A DNA stretch of 64,000 nt. Source: Euwallacea fornicatus (lineage: Eukaryota; Arthropoda; Insecta; Coleoptera; Curculionidae). The notes beneath the pieces were generated by a model, which saw only the letters and a list, made by a program, of their open reading frames with translations, ran no database searches and was not told where the DNA came from. Position 1 is the stretch's first letter. Every line of letters begins with the position of its first letter. Made by a program: the position numbers and the translations under genes. Shown in pieces: positions 11,265 to 23,616 of the stretch. The stretch covers positions 124,001-188,000 of the forward strand of contig NW_027096031.1 in assembly GCF_040115645.1 (NCBI RefSeq). Reading direction: 5' to 3'.

Positions 11265-14256
11265 AGGTCCAAATTTCTTAAACAAAGTGTCAAATTGATC
11301 AACTCGACGAGATTTTGCAGATTCCACAACACATCATAATTCCATCTTGTTGAATTTCCAAGAAAAATAGTACATTATGTGGTCAAACACACAACTTTTG
11401 TGATTTTTCAAATTTTGAAGCTCGATAACTTCGGCAAATGAGGTCCAAATTTCTTAAACAAAGTGTCAAATTGATCAACTCGACGAGATCTTTAAGATGT
11501 CACAACACATCTTGATTCCATCTTGTGGAATTTCCAAGAAAAATAGTACTTTAGGTGCTCAAACACACAACTTTTTTGACTTTTCAAATTTTGAAGCTCG
11601 ATAACTTCGGCAAATCAGGTCCAAATTTCTTAAACAAAGTGTCAAATTGATCAACTCGACGAGATCTTTAAGATGTCACAACACATCTTGATTCCATCTT
11701 GTGGAATTTCCAAGAAAAATAGTACTTTAGGTGCTCAAACACACAACTTTTTTGACTTTTCAAATTTTGAAGCTCGATAACTTCGGCAAATGAGGTCCAA
11801 ATTTCTTAAACAAAGTGTCAAATTGATCAACTCGACGAGATCTTTAAGATGTCACAACACATCTTGATTCCATCTTGTGGAATGTCCAAGAAAAATAGTA
11901 CTTTAGGTGCTCAAACACACAACTTTTGTGATTTTTCAAATTTTGAAGCTCGATAACTTCGGCAAATGAGGTCCAAATTTCTTAAACAAAGTGTCAAATT
12001 GAACAACTCGACGAGATTTTGCAGATTCCACAACACATCATGATTCCATCTTGTTGAATTTCCAAGAAAAATAGTACATTATGTGGTCAAACACACAACT
12101 TTTGTGATTTTTCAAATTTTGAAGCTCGATAACTTCGGCAAATGAGGTCCAAATTTCTTAAACAAAGTGTCAAATTGATCAACTCGACGAGATTTTGCAG
12201 AATCCACAACACATCATGATTGCATCTTGTTGAATTTCCAAGAAAAATAGTACTTTATGTGCTCAAACACACAACTTTTTTGACTTTTCAAATTTTGAAG
12301 CTCGATAACTTCGGCAAATCAGGTCCAAATTTCTTAAACAAAGTGTCAAATTGATCAACTCGACGAGATCTTTAAGATGTCACAACACATCTTGATTCCA
12401 TCTTGTGGAATTTCCAAGAAAAATAGTACTTTAGGTGCTCAAACACACAACTTTTGTGATTTTTCAAATTTTGAAGCTCGATAACTTCGGCAAATCAGGT
12501 CCAAATTTCTTAAACAAAGTGTCAAATTGATCAACTCGACGAGATATTGCAGAATCCACAACACATCATGATTGCATCTTGTTGAATTTCCAAGAAAAAT
12601 AGTACTTTATGTGCTCAAACACACAACTTTTTTGACTTTTCAAATTTTGAAGCTCGATAACTTCGGCAAATGAGGTCCAAATTTCTTAAACAAAGTGTCA
12701 AATTGATCAACTCGACGAGATCTTTAAGATGTCACAACACATCTTGATTCCATCTTGTGGAATTTCCAAGAAAAATAGTACTTTAGGTGCTCAAACACAC
12801 AACTTTTGTGATTTTTCAAATTTTGAAGCTCGATAACTTCGGCAAATCAGGTCCAAATTTCTTAAACAAAGTGTCAAATTGATCAACTCGACGAGATCTT
12901 TAAGATGTCACAACACATTATGATTGCATCTTGTTGAATTTCCAAGAAAAATAGTACATTATGTGGTCAAACACACTACTTTTGTGATTTTTCAAATTTT
13001 GAAGCTCGATAACTTCGGCAGATCAGGTCCAAATTTCTTAAACAAAGTGTCAAATTGATCAACTCGACGAGATCTTTAAGATGTCACAACACATCATGAT
13101 TGCATCTTGTTGAATTTCCAAGAAAAATAGTACTTTAAGTGCTCAAACACACAACTTTTTTGACTTTTCAAATTTTGAAGCTCGATAACTTCGGCAAATC
13201 AGGTCCAAATTTCTTAAACAAAGTGTCAAATTGATCAACTCGACGAGATTTTGCAGATTCCACAACACATCATGATTGCATCTTGTTGAATTTCCAAGAA
13301 AAATAGTACTTTATGTGCTAAAACACACAACTTTTTTGATTTTTCAAATTTTGAAGCTCGATAACTTCGGCAAATCAGGTCCAAATTTCTTAAACAAAGT
13401 GTCAAATTGATCAACTCGACGAGATTTTGCAGATTCCACAACACATCATGATTCCATCTTGTTGAATTTCCAAGAAAAATAGTACATTATGTGGTCAAAC
13501 ACACAACTTTTGTGATTTTTCAAATTTTGAAGCTCGATAACTTCGGCAAATGAGGTCCAAATTTCTTAAACAAAGTGTCAAATTGATCAACTCGACGAGA
13601 TTTTGCAGATTCCACAACACATCATGATTCCATCTTGTTGAATTTCCAAGAAAAATAGCACATTATGTGGTCAAACACACAACTTTTTTGACTTTTCAAA
13701 TTTTGAAGCTCGATAACTTCGGCAAATGAGGTCCAAATTTCTTAAACAAAGTGTCAAATTGATCAACTCGACGAGATCTTTAAGATGTCACAACACATCT
13801 TGATTCCATCTTGTGGAATTTCCAAGAAAAATAGTACTTTAGGTGCTCAAACACACAACTTTTGTGATTTTTCAAATTTTGAAGCTCGATAACTTCGGCA
13901 AATCAGGTCCAAATTTCTTAAACAAAGTGTCAAATTGATCAACTCGACGAGATCTTTAAGATGTCACAACACATCTTGATTCCATCTTGTTGAATTTCCA
14001 AGAAAAATAGTACATTATGTGGTCAAACACACAACTTTTGTGATTTTTCAAATTTTGAAGCTCGATAACTTCGGCAAATGAGGTCCAAATTTCTTAAACA
14101 AAGTGTCAAATTGATCAACTCGACGAGATCTTTAAGATGTCACAACACATCATGATTGCATCTTGTTGAATTTCCAAGAAAAATAGTACTTTAGGTGCTC
14201 AAACACACAACTTTTGTGATTTTTCAAATTTTGAAGCTCGATAACTTCGGCAGATC

Positions 14257-15312
14257 AGGTCCAAATTTCTTAAACAAAGTGTCAAATTGATCAACTCGAC
14301 GAGATTTTGCAGATTCCACAACACATCATGATTCCATCTTGTTGAATTTCCCAGAAAAATAGTACTTTATGTGCTCAAACACACAACTTTTTTGACTTTT
14401 CAAATTTTGAAGCTCGATGACTTCGGCAAATCAGGTCCAAATTTCTTAAACAAAGTGTCAAATTGATCAACTCGACGAGATCTTTAAGATGTCACAACAC
14501 ATCTTGATTCCACCTTGTGGAATTTCCAAGAAAAATAGTACTTTAGGTGCTCAAACACACAACTTTTGTGATTTTTCAAATTTTGAAGCTCGATAACTTC
14601 GGCAAATCAGGTCCAAATTTCTTAAACAAAGTGTCAAATTGATCAACTCGACGAGATCTTTAAGATGTCACAACACATCATGATTGGATCTTGTTGAATT
14701 TCCAAGAAAAATAGTACTTTAGGTGCTCAAACACACAACTTTTGTGATTTTTCAAATTTTGAAGCTCGATAACTTCGGCAGATCAGGTCCAAATTTCTTA
14801 AACAAAGTGTCAAATTGATCAACTCGACGAGATTTTGCAGATTCCACAACACATCATGATTCCATCTTGTTGAATTTCCCAGAAAAATAGTACTTTATGT
14901 GCTCAAACACACAACTTTTTTGACTTTTCAAATTTTGAAGCTCGATAACTTCGGCAAATCAGGTCCAAATTTCTTAAACAAAGTGTCAAATTGATCAACT
15001 CGACGAGATCTTTAAGATGTCACAACACATCTTGATTCCATCTTGTGGAATTTCCAAGAAAAATAGTACTTTAGGTGCTCAAACACACAACTTTTGTGAT
15101 TTTTCAAATTTTGAAGCTCGATAACTTCGGCAAATCAGGTCCAAATTTCTTAAACAAAGTGTCAAATTGATCAACTCGACGAGATTTTTCAAATTCCACA
15201 ACACATCATGATTGCATCTTGTTGAATTTCCAAGAAAAATAGTACTTTAGGTGCTCAAACACACAACTTTTTTGACTTTTCAAATTTTGAAGCTCGATAA
15301 CTTCGGCAAATG
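14257..15312 (+). repeat. Local trimer, two tandem copies
   Basis: Units 81-83 and 84-86 repeat the order GCAGATC plus TTTCCCAG monomer, then CTTGATTCCA(C/T)C plus TGTGG monomer, then a third unit. They begin at 14257 and 14785, 528 bp apart. The third members differ, type a in unit 83 and a GATTTTTCAAATT form in unit 86. The same TTTCCCAG unit recurs at 16369, 29041 and 32033. Confidence 0.7.
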
Positions 15313-17424
15313 AGGTCCAAATTTCTTAAACAAAGTGTCAAATTGATCAACTCGACGAGATCTTTAAGATGTCACAACACATCTTGATTCCATCTTGTGG
15401 AATTTCCAAGAAAAATAGTACTTTAGGTGCTCAAACACACAACTTTTGTGATTTTTCAAATTTTGAAGCTCGATAACTTCGGCAAATCAGGTCCAAATTT
15501 CTTAAACAAAGTGTCAAATTGATCAACTCGACGAGATTTTGCAGAATCCACAACACATCATGATTGCATCTTGTTGAATTTCCAAGAAAAATAGTACTTT
15601 ATGTGCTCAAACACACAACTTTTTTGACTTTTCAAATTTTGAAGCTCGATAACTTCGGCAAATGAGGTCCAAATTTCTTAAACAAAGTGTCAAATTGATC
15701 AACTCGACGAGATCTTTAAGATGTCACAACACATCTTGATTCCATCTTGTGGAATTTCCAAGAAAAATAGTACTTTAGGTGCTCAAACACACAACTTTTG
15801 TGATTTTTCAAATTTTGAAGCTCGATAACTTCGGCAAATCAGGTCCAAATTTCTTAAACAAAGTGTCAAATTGATCAACTCGACGAGATCTTTAAGATGT
15901 CACAACACATTATGATTGCATCTTGTTGAATTTCCAAGAAAAATAGTACATTATGTGGTCAAACACACTACTTTTGTGATTTTTCAAATTTTGAAGCTCG
16001 ATAACTTCGGCAGATCAGGTCCAAATTTCTTAAACAAAGTGTCAAATTGATCAACTCGACGAGATCTTTAAGATGTCACAACACATCTTGATTCCATCTT
16101 GTGGAATTTCCAAGAAAAATAGTACTTTAGGTGCTCAAACACACAACTTTTTTGACTTTTCAAATTTTGAAGCTCGATAACTTCGGCAAATGTGGTCCAA
16201 ATTTCTTAAACAAAGTGTCAAATTGATCAACTCGACGAGATCTTTAAGATGTCACAACACATCTTGATTCCATCTTGTGGAATTTCCAAGAAAAATAGTA
16301 CTTTAGGTGCTCAAACACACTACTTTTGTGATTTTTCAAATTTTGAAGCTCGATAACTTCGGCAAATGAGGTCCAAATTTCTTAAACAAAGTGTCAAATT
16401 GATCAACTCGACGAGATTTTGCAGATTCCACAACACATCATGATTCCATCTTGTTGAATTTCCCAGAAAAATAGTACTTTATGTGCTCAAACACACAACT
16501 TTTTTGACTTTTCAAATTTTGAAGCTCGATAACTTCGGCAAATGTGGTCCAAATTTCTTAAACAAAGTGTCAAATTGATCAACTCGACGAGATCTTTAAG
16601 ATGTCACAACACATCTTGATTCCATCTTGTGGAATTTCCAAGAAAAATAGTACTTTAGGTGCTCAAACACACAACTTTTTTGACTTTTCAAATTTTGAAG
16701 CTCGATAACTTCGGCAAATCAGGTCCAAATTTCTTAAACAAAGTGTCAAATTGATCAACTCGACGAGATCTTTAAGATGTCACAACACATCTTGATTCCA
16801 TCTTGTGGAATTTCCAAGAAAAATAGTACTTTAGGTGCTCAAACACACAACTTTTGTGATTTTTCAAATTTTGAAGCTCGATAACTTCGGCAAATCAGGT
16901 CCAAATTTCTTAAACAAAGTGTCAAATTGATCAACTCGACGAGATCTTTAAGATGTCACAACACATCATGATTGCATCTTGTTGAATTTTCAAGAAAAAT
17001 AGTACTTTATGTGCTCAAACACACTACTTTTGTGATTTTTCAAATTTTGAAGCTCGATAACTTCGGCAAATGAGGTCCAAATTTCTTAAACAAAGTGTCA
17101 AATTGATCAACTCGACGAGATCTTTAAGATGTCACAACACATCTTGATTCCATCTTGTGGAATTTCCAAGAAAAATAGTACTTTAGGTGCTCAAACACAC
17201 AACTTTTGTGATTTTTCAAATTTTGAAGCTCGATAACTTCGGCAAATCAGGTCCAAATTTCTTAAACAAAGTGTCAAATTGATCAACTCGACGAGATCTT
17301 TAAGAAATCACAACACATCTTGATTCCATCTTGATGAATTTCCAAGAAAAATAGTACATTATGTGGTCAAACACACTACTTTTGTGATTTTTCAAATTTT
17401 GAAGCTCGATAACTTCGGCAAATG

Positions 17425-18128
17425 AGGTCCAAATTTCTTAAACAAAGTGCCAAATTGAACAACTCGACGAGATCTTTAAGAAATCACAACACATCTTGAT
17501 TCCATCTTGATGAATTTCCAAGAAAAATAGTACATTATGTGGTCAAACACACTACTTTTGTGATTTTTCAAATTTTGAAGCTCGATAACTTCGGCAAATC
17601 AGGTCCAAATTTCTTAAACAAAGTGTCAAATTGATCAACTCGACGAGATTTTGCAGATTCCACAACACATCATGATTCCATCTTGTTGAATTTCCAAGAA
17701 AAATAGTACATTATGTGGTCAAACACACTACTTTTGTGATTTTTCAAATTTTGAAGCTCGATAACTTCGGCAAATGAGGTCCAAATTTCTTCAACAAAGT
17801 GTCAAATTGATCAACTCGACGAGATCTTTAAGATGTCACAACACATTTTGATTCCATCTTGTGGAATTTCCAAGAAAAATAGTACTTTAGGTGCTCAAAC
17901 ACACAACTTTTGTGATTTTTCAAATTTTGAAGCTCGATAACTTCGGCAGATTAGGTCCAAATTTCTTAAACAAAGTGTCAAATTGATCAACTCGACGAGA
18001 TTTTGCAGATTCCACAACACATCAGGATTACATCTTGTTGAATTTCCAAGAAAAATAGTACTTTAAGTGCTCAAACACACAACTTTTTTGACTTTTCAAA
18101 TTTTGAAGCTCGATAACTTCGGCAAATC
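17425..18128 (+). repeat. Four-monomer block, copy 2 of 2
   Basis: Units 99-102, the partner of 9857-10560. It differs by single bases such as CACATTTTGATT for CACATCTTGATT (near 17843) and GATTAGG for GATCAGG (near 17950). The copies therefore diverged slightly after duplication. Confidence 0.8.
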
Positions 18129-18512
18129 AGGTCCAAATTTCTTAAACAAAGTGTCAAATTGATCAACTCGACGAGATTTTGCAGATTCCACAACACATCA
18201 TGATTGCATCTTGTTGAATTTCCAAGAAAAATAGTACTTTATGTGCTCAAACACACAACTTTTTTGATTTTTCAAATTTTGAAGCTCGATAACTTCCGCA
18301 AATCAGGTCCAAATTTCTTAAACAAAGTGTCAAATTGATCAACTCGACGAGATTTTGCAGATTCCACAACACATCTTGATTCCATCTTGTGGAATTTCCA
18401 AGAAAAATAGTACTTTAGGTGCTCAAACACACAACTTTTTTGATTTTTCAAATTTTGAAGCTCGATAACTTCGGCAAATCAGGTCCAAATTTCTTAAAAA
18501 AAGTGTCAAATT

Positions 18513-21259
18513 GCTCAACTCGACGAGATTTTGCAGATTCCACAACACATCATGATTGCATCTTGTTGAATTTCCAAGAAAAATAGTACTTTAGGTGCTC
18601 AAACACACAACTTTTGTGATTTTTCAAATTTTGAAGCTCGATAACTTCGGCAAATGAGGTCCAAATTTCTTAAACAAAGTGTCAAATTGAACAACTCGAC
18701 GAGATCTTTAAGATATCACAACACATCATGATTGCATCTTGTTGAATTTCCAAGAAAAATAGTACTTTAGGTGCTCAAACACACAACTTTTTTGACTTTT
18801 CAAATTTTGAAGCTCGATAACTTCGGCAAATGAGGTCCAAATTTCTTAAACAAAGTGTCAAATTGATCAACTCGACGAGATCTTTAAGATATCACAACAC
18901 ATCATGATTGCATCTTGTGGAATTTCCAAGAAAAATAGTACATTATGTGGTCAAACACACTACTTTTGTGATTTTTCAAATTTTGAAGCTCGATAACTTC
19001 GGCAGATCAGGTCCAAATTTCTTAAACAAAGTGTCAAATTGATCAACTCGACGAGATCTTTAAGATGTCACAACACATCATGATTGCATCTTGTTGAATT
19101 TCCAAGAAAAATAGTACTTTATGTGCTCAAACACACAACTTTTTTCACTTTTCAAATTTTGAAGCTCGATAACTTCGGCAAATGAGGTCCAAATTTCTTA
19201 AACAAAGTGTCAAATTGATCAACTCGACGAGATTTTGCAGATTCCACAACACATCATGATTGCATCTTGTTGAATTTCCAAGAAAAATAGTACTTTAAGT
19301 GCTCAAACACACAACTTTTTTGATTTTTCAAATTTTGAAGCTCGATAACTTCGGCAAATCAGGTCCAAATTTCTTAAACAAAGTGTCAAATTGATCAACT
19401 CGACGAGATTTTGCAGATTCCACAACACATCATGATTCCATCTTGTTGAATTTCCAAGAAAAATAGTACATTATGTGGTCAAACACACAACTTTTGTGAT
19501 TTTTCAAATTTTGAAGCTCGATAACTTCGGCAAATGAGGTCCAAATTTCTTAAACAAAGTGTCAAATTGATCAACTCGACGAGATTTTGCAGATTCCACA
19601 ACACATCATGATTGCATCTTGTTGAATTTCCAAGAAAAATAGTACTTTATGTGCTCAAACACACAACTTTTTTGACTTTTCAAATTTTGAAGCTCGATAA
19701 CTTCGGCAAATCAGGTCCAAATTTCTTAAACAAAGTGTCAAATTGATCAACTCGACGAGATTTTGCAGATTCCACAACACATCATGATTGCATCTTGTTG
19801 AATTTCCAATAAAAATAGTACTTTATGTGCTCAAACACACAACTTTTTTGATTTTTCAAATTTTGAAGCTCGATAACTTCCGCAAATCAGGTCCAAATTT
19901 CTTAAACAAAGTGTCAAATTGATCAACTCGACGAGATTTTGCAGATTCCACAACACATCTTGATTCCATCTTGTGGAATTTCCAAGAAAAATAGTACTTT
20001 AGGTGCTCAAACACACAACTTTTTTGATTTTTCAAATTTTGAAGCTCGATAACTTGGGCAAATCAGGTCCAAATTTCTTAAACAAAGTGTCAAATTGATC
20101 AACTCGACGAGATCTTTAAGATGTCACAACACATCTTGATTCCATCTTGTGGAATTTCCAAGAAAAATAGTACTTTAGGTGCTCAAACACACAACTTTTT
20201 TGACTTTTCAAATTTTGAAGCTCGATAACTTCGGCAAATCAGGTCCAAATTTCTTAAACAAAGTGTCAAATTGAACAACTCGACGAGATTTTGCAGATTC
20301 CACAACACATCATGATTCCATCTTGTTGAATTTCCAAGAAAAATAGTACATTATGTGGTCAAACACACAACTTTTGTGATTTTTCAAATTTTGAAGCTCG
20401 ATAACTTCGGCAAATGAGGTCCAAATTTCTTAAACAAAGTGTCAAATTGATCATCTCGACGAGATCTTTAAGATGTCACAACACATCTTGATTCCATCTT
20501 GTGGAATTTCCAAGAAAAATAGTACTTTAGGTGCTCAAACACACAACTTTTGTGATTTTTCAAATTTTGAAGCTCGATAACTTCGGCAAATCAGGTCCAA
20601 ATTTCTTAAACAAAGTGTCAAATTGATCAACTCGACGAGATTTTGCAGAATCCACAACACATCATGATTGCATCTTGTTGAATTTCCAAGAAGAATAGTA
20701 CATTTTGTGCTCAAACACACAACTTTTGTGACTTGTCCAATTTTGAAGCTCGATAACTTTGGCAAATGTGGACGAAATTTGTTAACCAAAGTGTCAAATT
20801 GATCAACTCGACGAGATCTTTAAGATGTCACAACACATCTTGATTCCATCTTGTGGAATTTCCAAGAAAAATAGTACTTTAGGTGCTCAAACACACAACT
20901 TTTGTGATTTTTCAAATTTTGAAGCTCGATAACTTCGGCAAATCAGGTCCAAATTTCTTAAAGAAAGTGTCAAATTGATCAACTCGACGAGATCTTTAAG
21001 ATGTCACAACACATCTTGATTCCATCTTGTGGAATTTCCAAGAAAAATAGTACTTTATGTGCTCAAACACACAACTTTTTTGATTTTTCAAATTTTGAAG
21101 CTCGATAACTTCCGCAAATCAGGTCCAAATTTCTTAAACAAAGTGTCAAATTGATCAACTCGACGAGATTTTGCAGATTCCACAACACATCTTGATTCCA
21201 TCTTGTGGAATTTCCAAGAAAAATAGTACTTTAGGTGCTCAAACACACAACTTTTTTGA
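18513..21259 (+). repeat. HOR-B copy 1
   Basis: From unit 105 to unit 120. It matches 23617-26363 at an offset of 5104 bp (29 monomers), and in its first part matches 29601-31200 at 11088 bp (63 monomers). Markers in order: GATATC unit, TTTTTTCAC at 19142, CTTCCGCAAATC at 19878, CTTGGGCAAATC at 20054, GATCATCTC at about 20451, the HpaI patch, and CTTAAAGAAAG at about 20956. The link to copy 3 starts even earlier, at 18305, including the A7 run in CTTAAAAAAAG of unit 105. A private change is CCAATAAAAA near 19808. Confidence 0.9.
20693..20786 (+). repeat. Divergent HpaI patch, copy 1
   Basis: This 94-base stretch spans a monomer junction and carries about a dozen substitutions against the array consensus: AAGAAGAATAG, CATTTTGTGC, GACTTGTCCAATTTTG, AACTTTGGC, TGTGGACGAAATTTG and GTTAACC, the last an HpaI site. 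It is the most diverged sequence in the left half, yet is identical by eye in its four copies. The edges do not coincide with monomer edges. Confidence 0.88.
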
Positions 21260-22637
21260 CTTTTCAAATTTTGAAGCTCGATAACTTCGGCAAATCAGGT
21301 CCAAATTTCTTAAACAAAGTGTCAAATTGAACAACTCGACGAGATTTTGCAGATTCCACAACACATCATGATTCCATCTTGTTGAATTTCCAAGAAAAAT
21401 AGTACATTATGTGGTCAAACACACAACTTTTGTGATTTTTCAAATTTTGAAGCTCGATAACTTCGGCAAATGAGGTCCAAATTTCTTAAACAAAGTGTCA
21501 AATTGATCATCTCGACGAGATCTTTAAGATGTCACAACACATCTTGATTCCATCTTGTGGAATTTCCAAGAAAAATAGTACATTATGTGCTCAAACACAC
21601 AACTTTTGTGATTTTTCAAATTTTGAAGCTCGATAACTTCGGCAAATCAGGTCCAAATTTCTTAAACAAAGTGTCAAATTGATCAACTCGACGAGATTTT
21701 GCAGAATCCACAACACATCATGATTGCATCTTGTTGAATTTCCAAGAAGAATAGTACATTTTGTGCTCAAACACACAACTTTTGTGACTTGTCCAATTTT
21801 GAAGCTCGATAACTTTGGCAAATGTGGACGAAATTTGTTAACCAAAGTGTCAAATTGATCAACTCGACGAGATCTTTAAGATGTCACAACACATCTTGAT
21901 TCCATCTTGTGGAATTTCCAAGAAAAATAGTACTTTAGGTGCTCAAACACACAACTTTTGTGATTTTTCAAATTTTGAAGCTCGATAACTTCGGCAAATC
22001 AGGTCCAAATTTCTTAAAGAAAGTGTCAAATTGATCAACTCGACGAGATCTTTAAGATGTCACAACACATCATGATTGCATCTTGTTGAATTTCCAAGAA
22101 AAATAGTACTTTAAGTGCTCAAACACACAACTTTTTTGACTTTTCAAATTTTGAAGCTCGATAACTTCGGCAAATGAGGTCCAAATTTCTTAAACAAAGT
22201 GTCAAATTGATCAACTCGACGAGATTTTGCAGATTCCACAACACATCATGATTGCATCTTGTTGAATTTCCAAGAAAAATAGTACTTTATGTGCTAAAAC
22301 ACACAACTTTTTTGATTTTTCAAATTTTGAAGCTCGATAACTTCGGCAAATCAGGTCCAAATTTCTTAAACAAAGTGTCAAATTGATCAACTCGACGAGA
22401 TTTTGCAGATTCCACAACACATCATGATTCCATCTTGTTGAATTTCCAAGAAAAATAGTACATTATGTGGTCAAACACACAACTTTTGTGATTTTTCAAA
22501 TTTTGAAACTCGATAACTTCGGCAAATGAGGTCCAAATTTCTTAAACAAAGTGTCAAATTGATCAACTCGACGAGATTTTGCAGATTCCACAACACATCA
22601 TGATTGCATCTTGTTGAATTTCCAAGAAAAATAGTAC
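21181..22637 (+). repeat. Second-half HOR-B block, copy 1
   Basis: Matches 26461-27917 at an offset of 5280 bp (30 monomers). Shared rarities include GATCATCTC, the HpaI patch, CTTAAAGAAAG, GCTAAAACAC and TTTTGAAACTCG (22501 and 27781). One difference is CATTATGTGC at about 21583 against CTTTAGGTGC at 26863. The match stops where this copy reads TACATTATG and the partner TACTTTATG. Confidence 0.87.
21749..21842 (+). repeat. Divergent HpaI patch, copy 2
   Basis: Same divergent stretch 1056 bp (six monomers) downstream of copy 1, apparently without change. It belongs to the nested duplication inside HOR-B copy 1. Confidence 0.88.
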
Positions 22638-23616
22638 ATTATGTGGTCAAACACACAACTTTTGTGATTTTTCAAATTTTGAAGCTCGATAACTTCGGCA
22701 AATGAGGTCCAAATTTCTTAAACAAAGTGTCAAATTGATCAACTCGACGAGATCTTTAAGATGTCACAACACATCTTGATTCCATCTTGTGGAATTTCCA
22801 AGAAAAATAGTACTTTAGGTGCTCAAACACACAACTTTTGTGATTTTTCAAATTTTGAAGCTCGATAACTTCGGCAAATCAGGTCCAAATTTCTTAAACA
22901 AAGTGTCAAATTGATCAACTCGACGAGATCTTTAAGATGTCACAACACATCTTGATTCCATCTTGTGGAATTTCCAAGAAAAATAGTACTTTAGGTGCTC
23001 AAACACACAACTTTTGTGATTTTTCAAATTTTGAAGCTCGATAACTTCGGCAAATCAGGTCCAAATTTCTTAAACAAAGTGTCAAATTGATCAACTCGAC
23101 GAGATTTTGCAGATTCCACAACACATCATGATTCCATCTTGTTGAATTTCCAAGAAAAATAGTACATTATGTGGTCAAACACACAACTTTTGTGATTTTT
23201 CAAATTTTGAAGCTCGATAACTTCGGCAAATGAGGTCCAAATTTCTTAAACAAAGTGTCAAATTGATCAACTCGACGAGATCTTTAAGATGTCACAACAC
23301 ATCTTGATTCCATCTTGTGGAATTTCCAAGAAAAATAGTACTTTAGGTGCTCAAACACACAACTTTTGTGATTTTTCAAATTTTGAAGCTCGATAACTTC
23401 GGCAAATCAGGTCCAAATTTCTTAAAGAAAGTGTCAAATTGATCAACTCGACGAGATCTTTAAGATGTCACAACACATCATGATTGCATCTTGTTGAATT
23501 TCCAAGAAAAATAGTACTTTAAGTGCTCAAACACACAACTTTTTTGACTTTTCAAATTTTGAAGCTCGATAACTTCGGCAAATGAGGTCCAAATTTCTTA
23601 AACAAAGTGTCAAATT
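22638..23616 (+). repeat. Ordinary monomers between HOR-B copies
   Basis: Consensus-like units, mainly type a with CTTGATTCC and TGTGG, plus a CTTAAAGAAAG unit (23409). No divergent patch, no unique sequence and no long block shared with one specific place was seen. Confidence 0.8.

Larger units (their letters stand above)
9505..18480 (+). repeat. Mosaic satellite region without one dominant HOR
   Basis: Units 54-104. Short blocks are reused here. Units 55-56 (9681-10032) match units 1-2. Units 59-63 (10385-11264) match units 8-12 and 32-36 of HOR-A. Units 56-59 (9857-10560) match units 99-102 (17425-18128). Unit 73 (12849) matches unit 90 (15841). No order of more than about five monomers persists. 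The rest is ordinary monomers; nothing else was seen in this stretch. Confidence 0.85.

Noticed and set aside
13235..13444. Minus-strand open frames of 66-69 codons (also 22211, 27491, 63550)
   Set aside because: Again satellite monomers in a frame free of stops by chance. The encoded strings are translations of the same repeat in different frames.
20535..20789. Minus-strand open frame of 84 codons, also at 21591, 25639 and 26871
   Set aside because: It exists because the HpaI patch removes stop codons in one frame. All four copies map exactly to that repeated patch. There is no similarity to a protein family I know, and no evidence of coding constraint.
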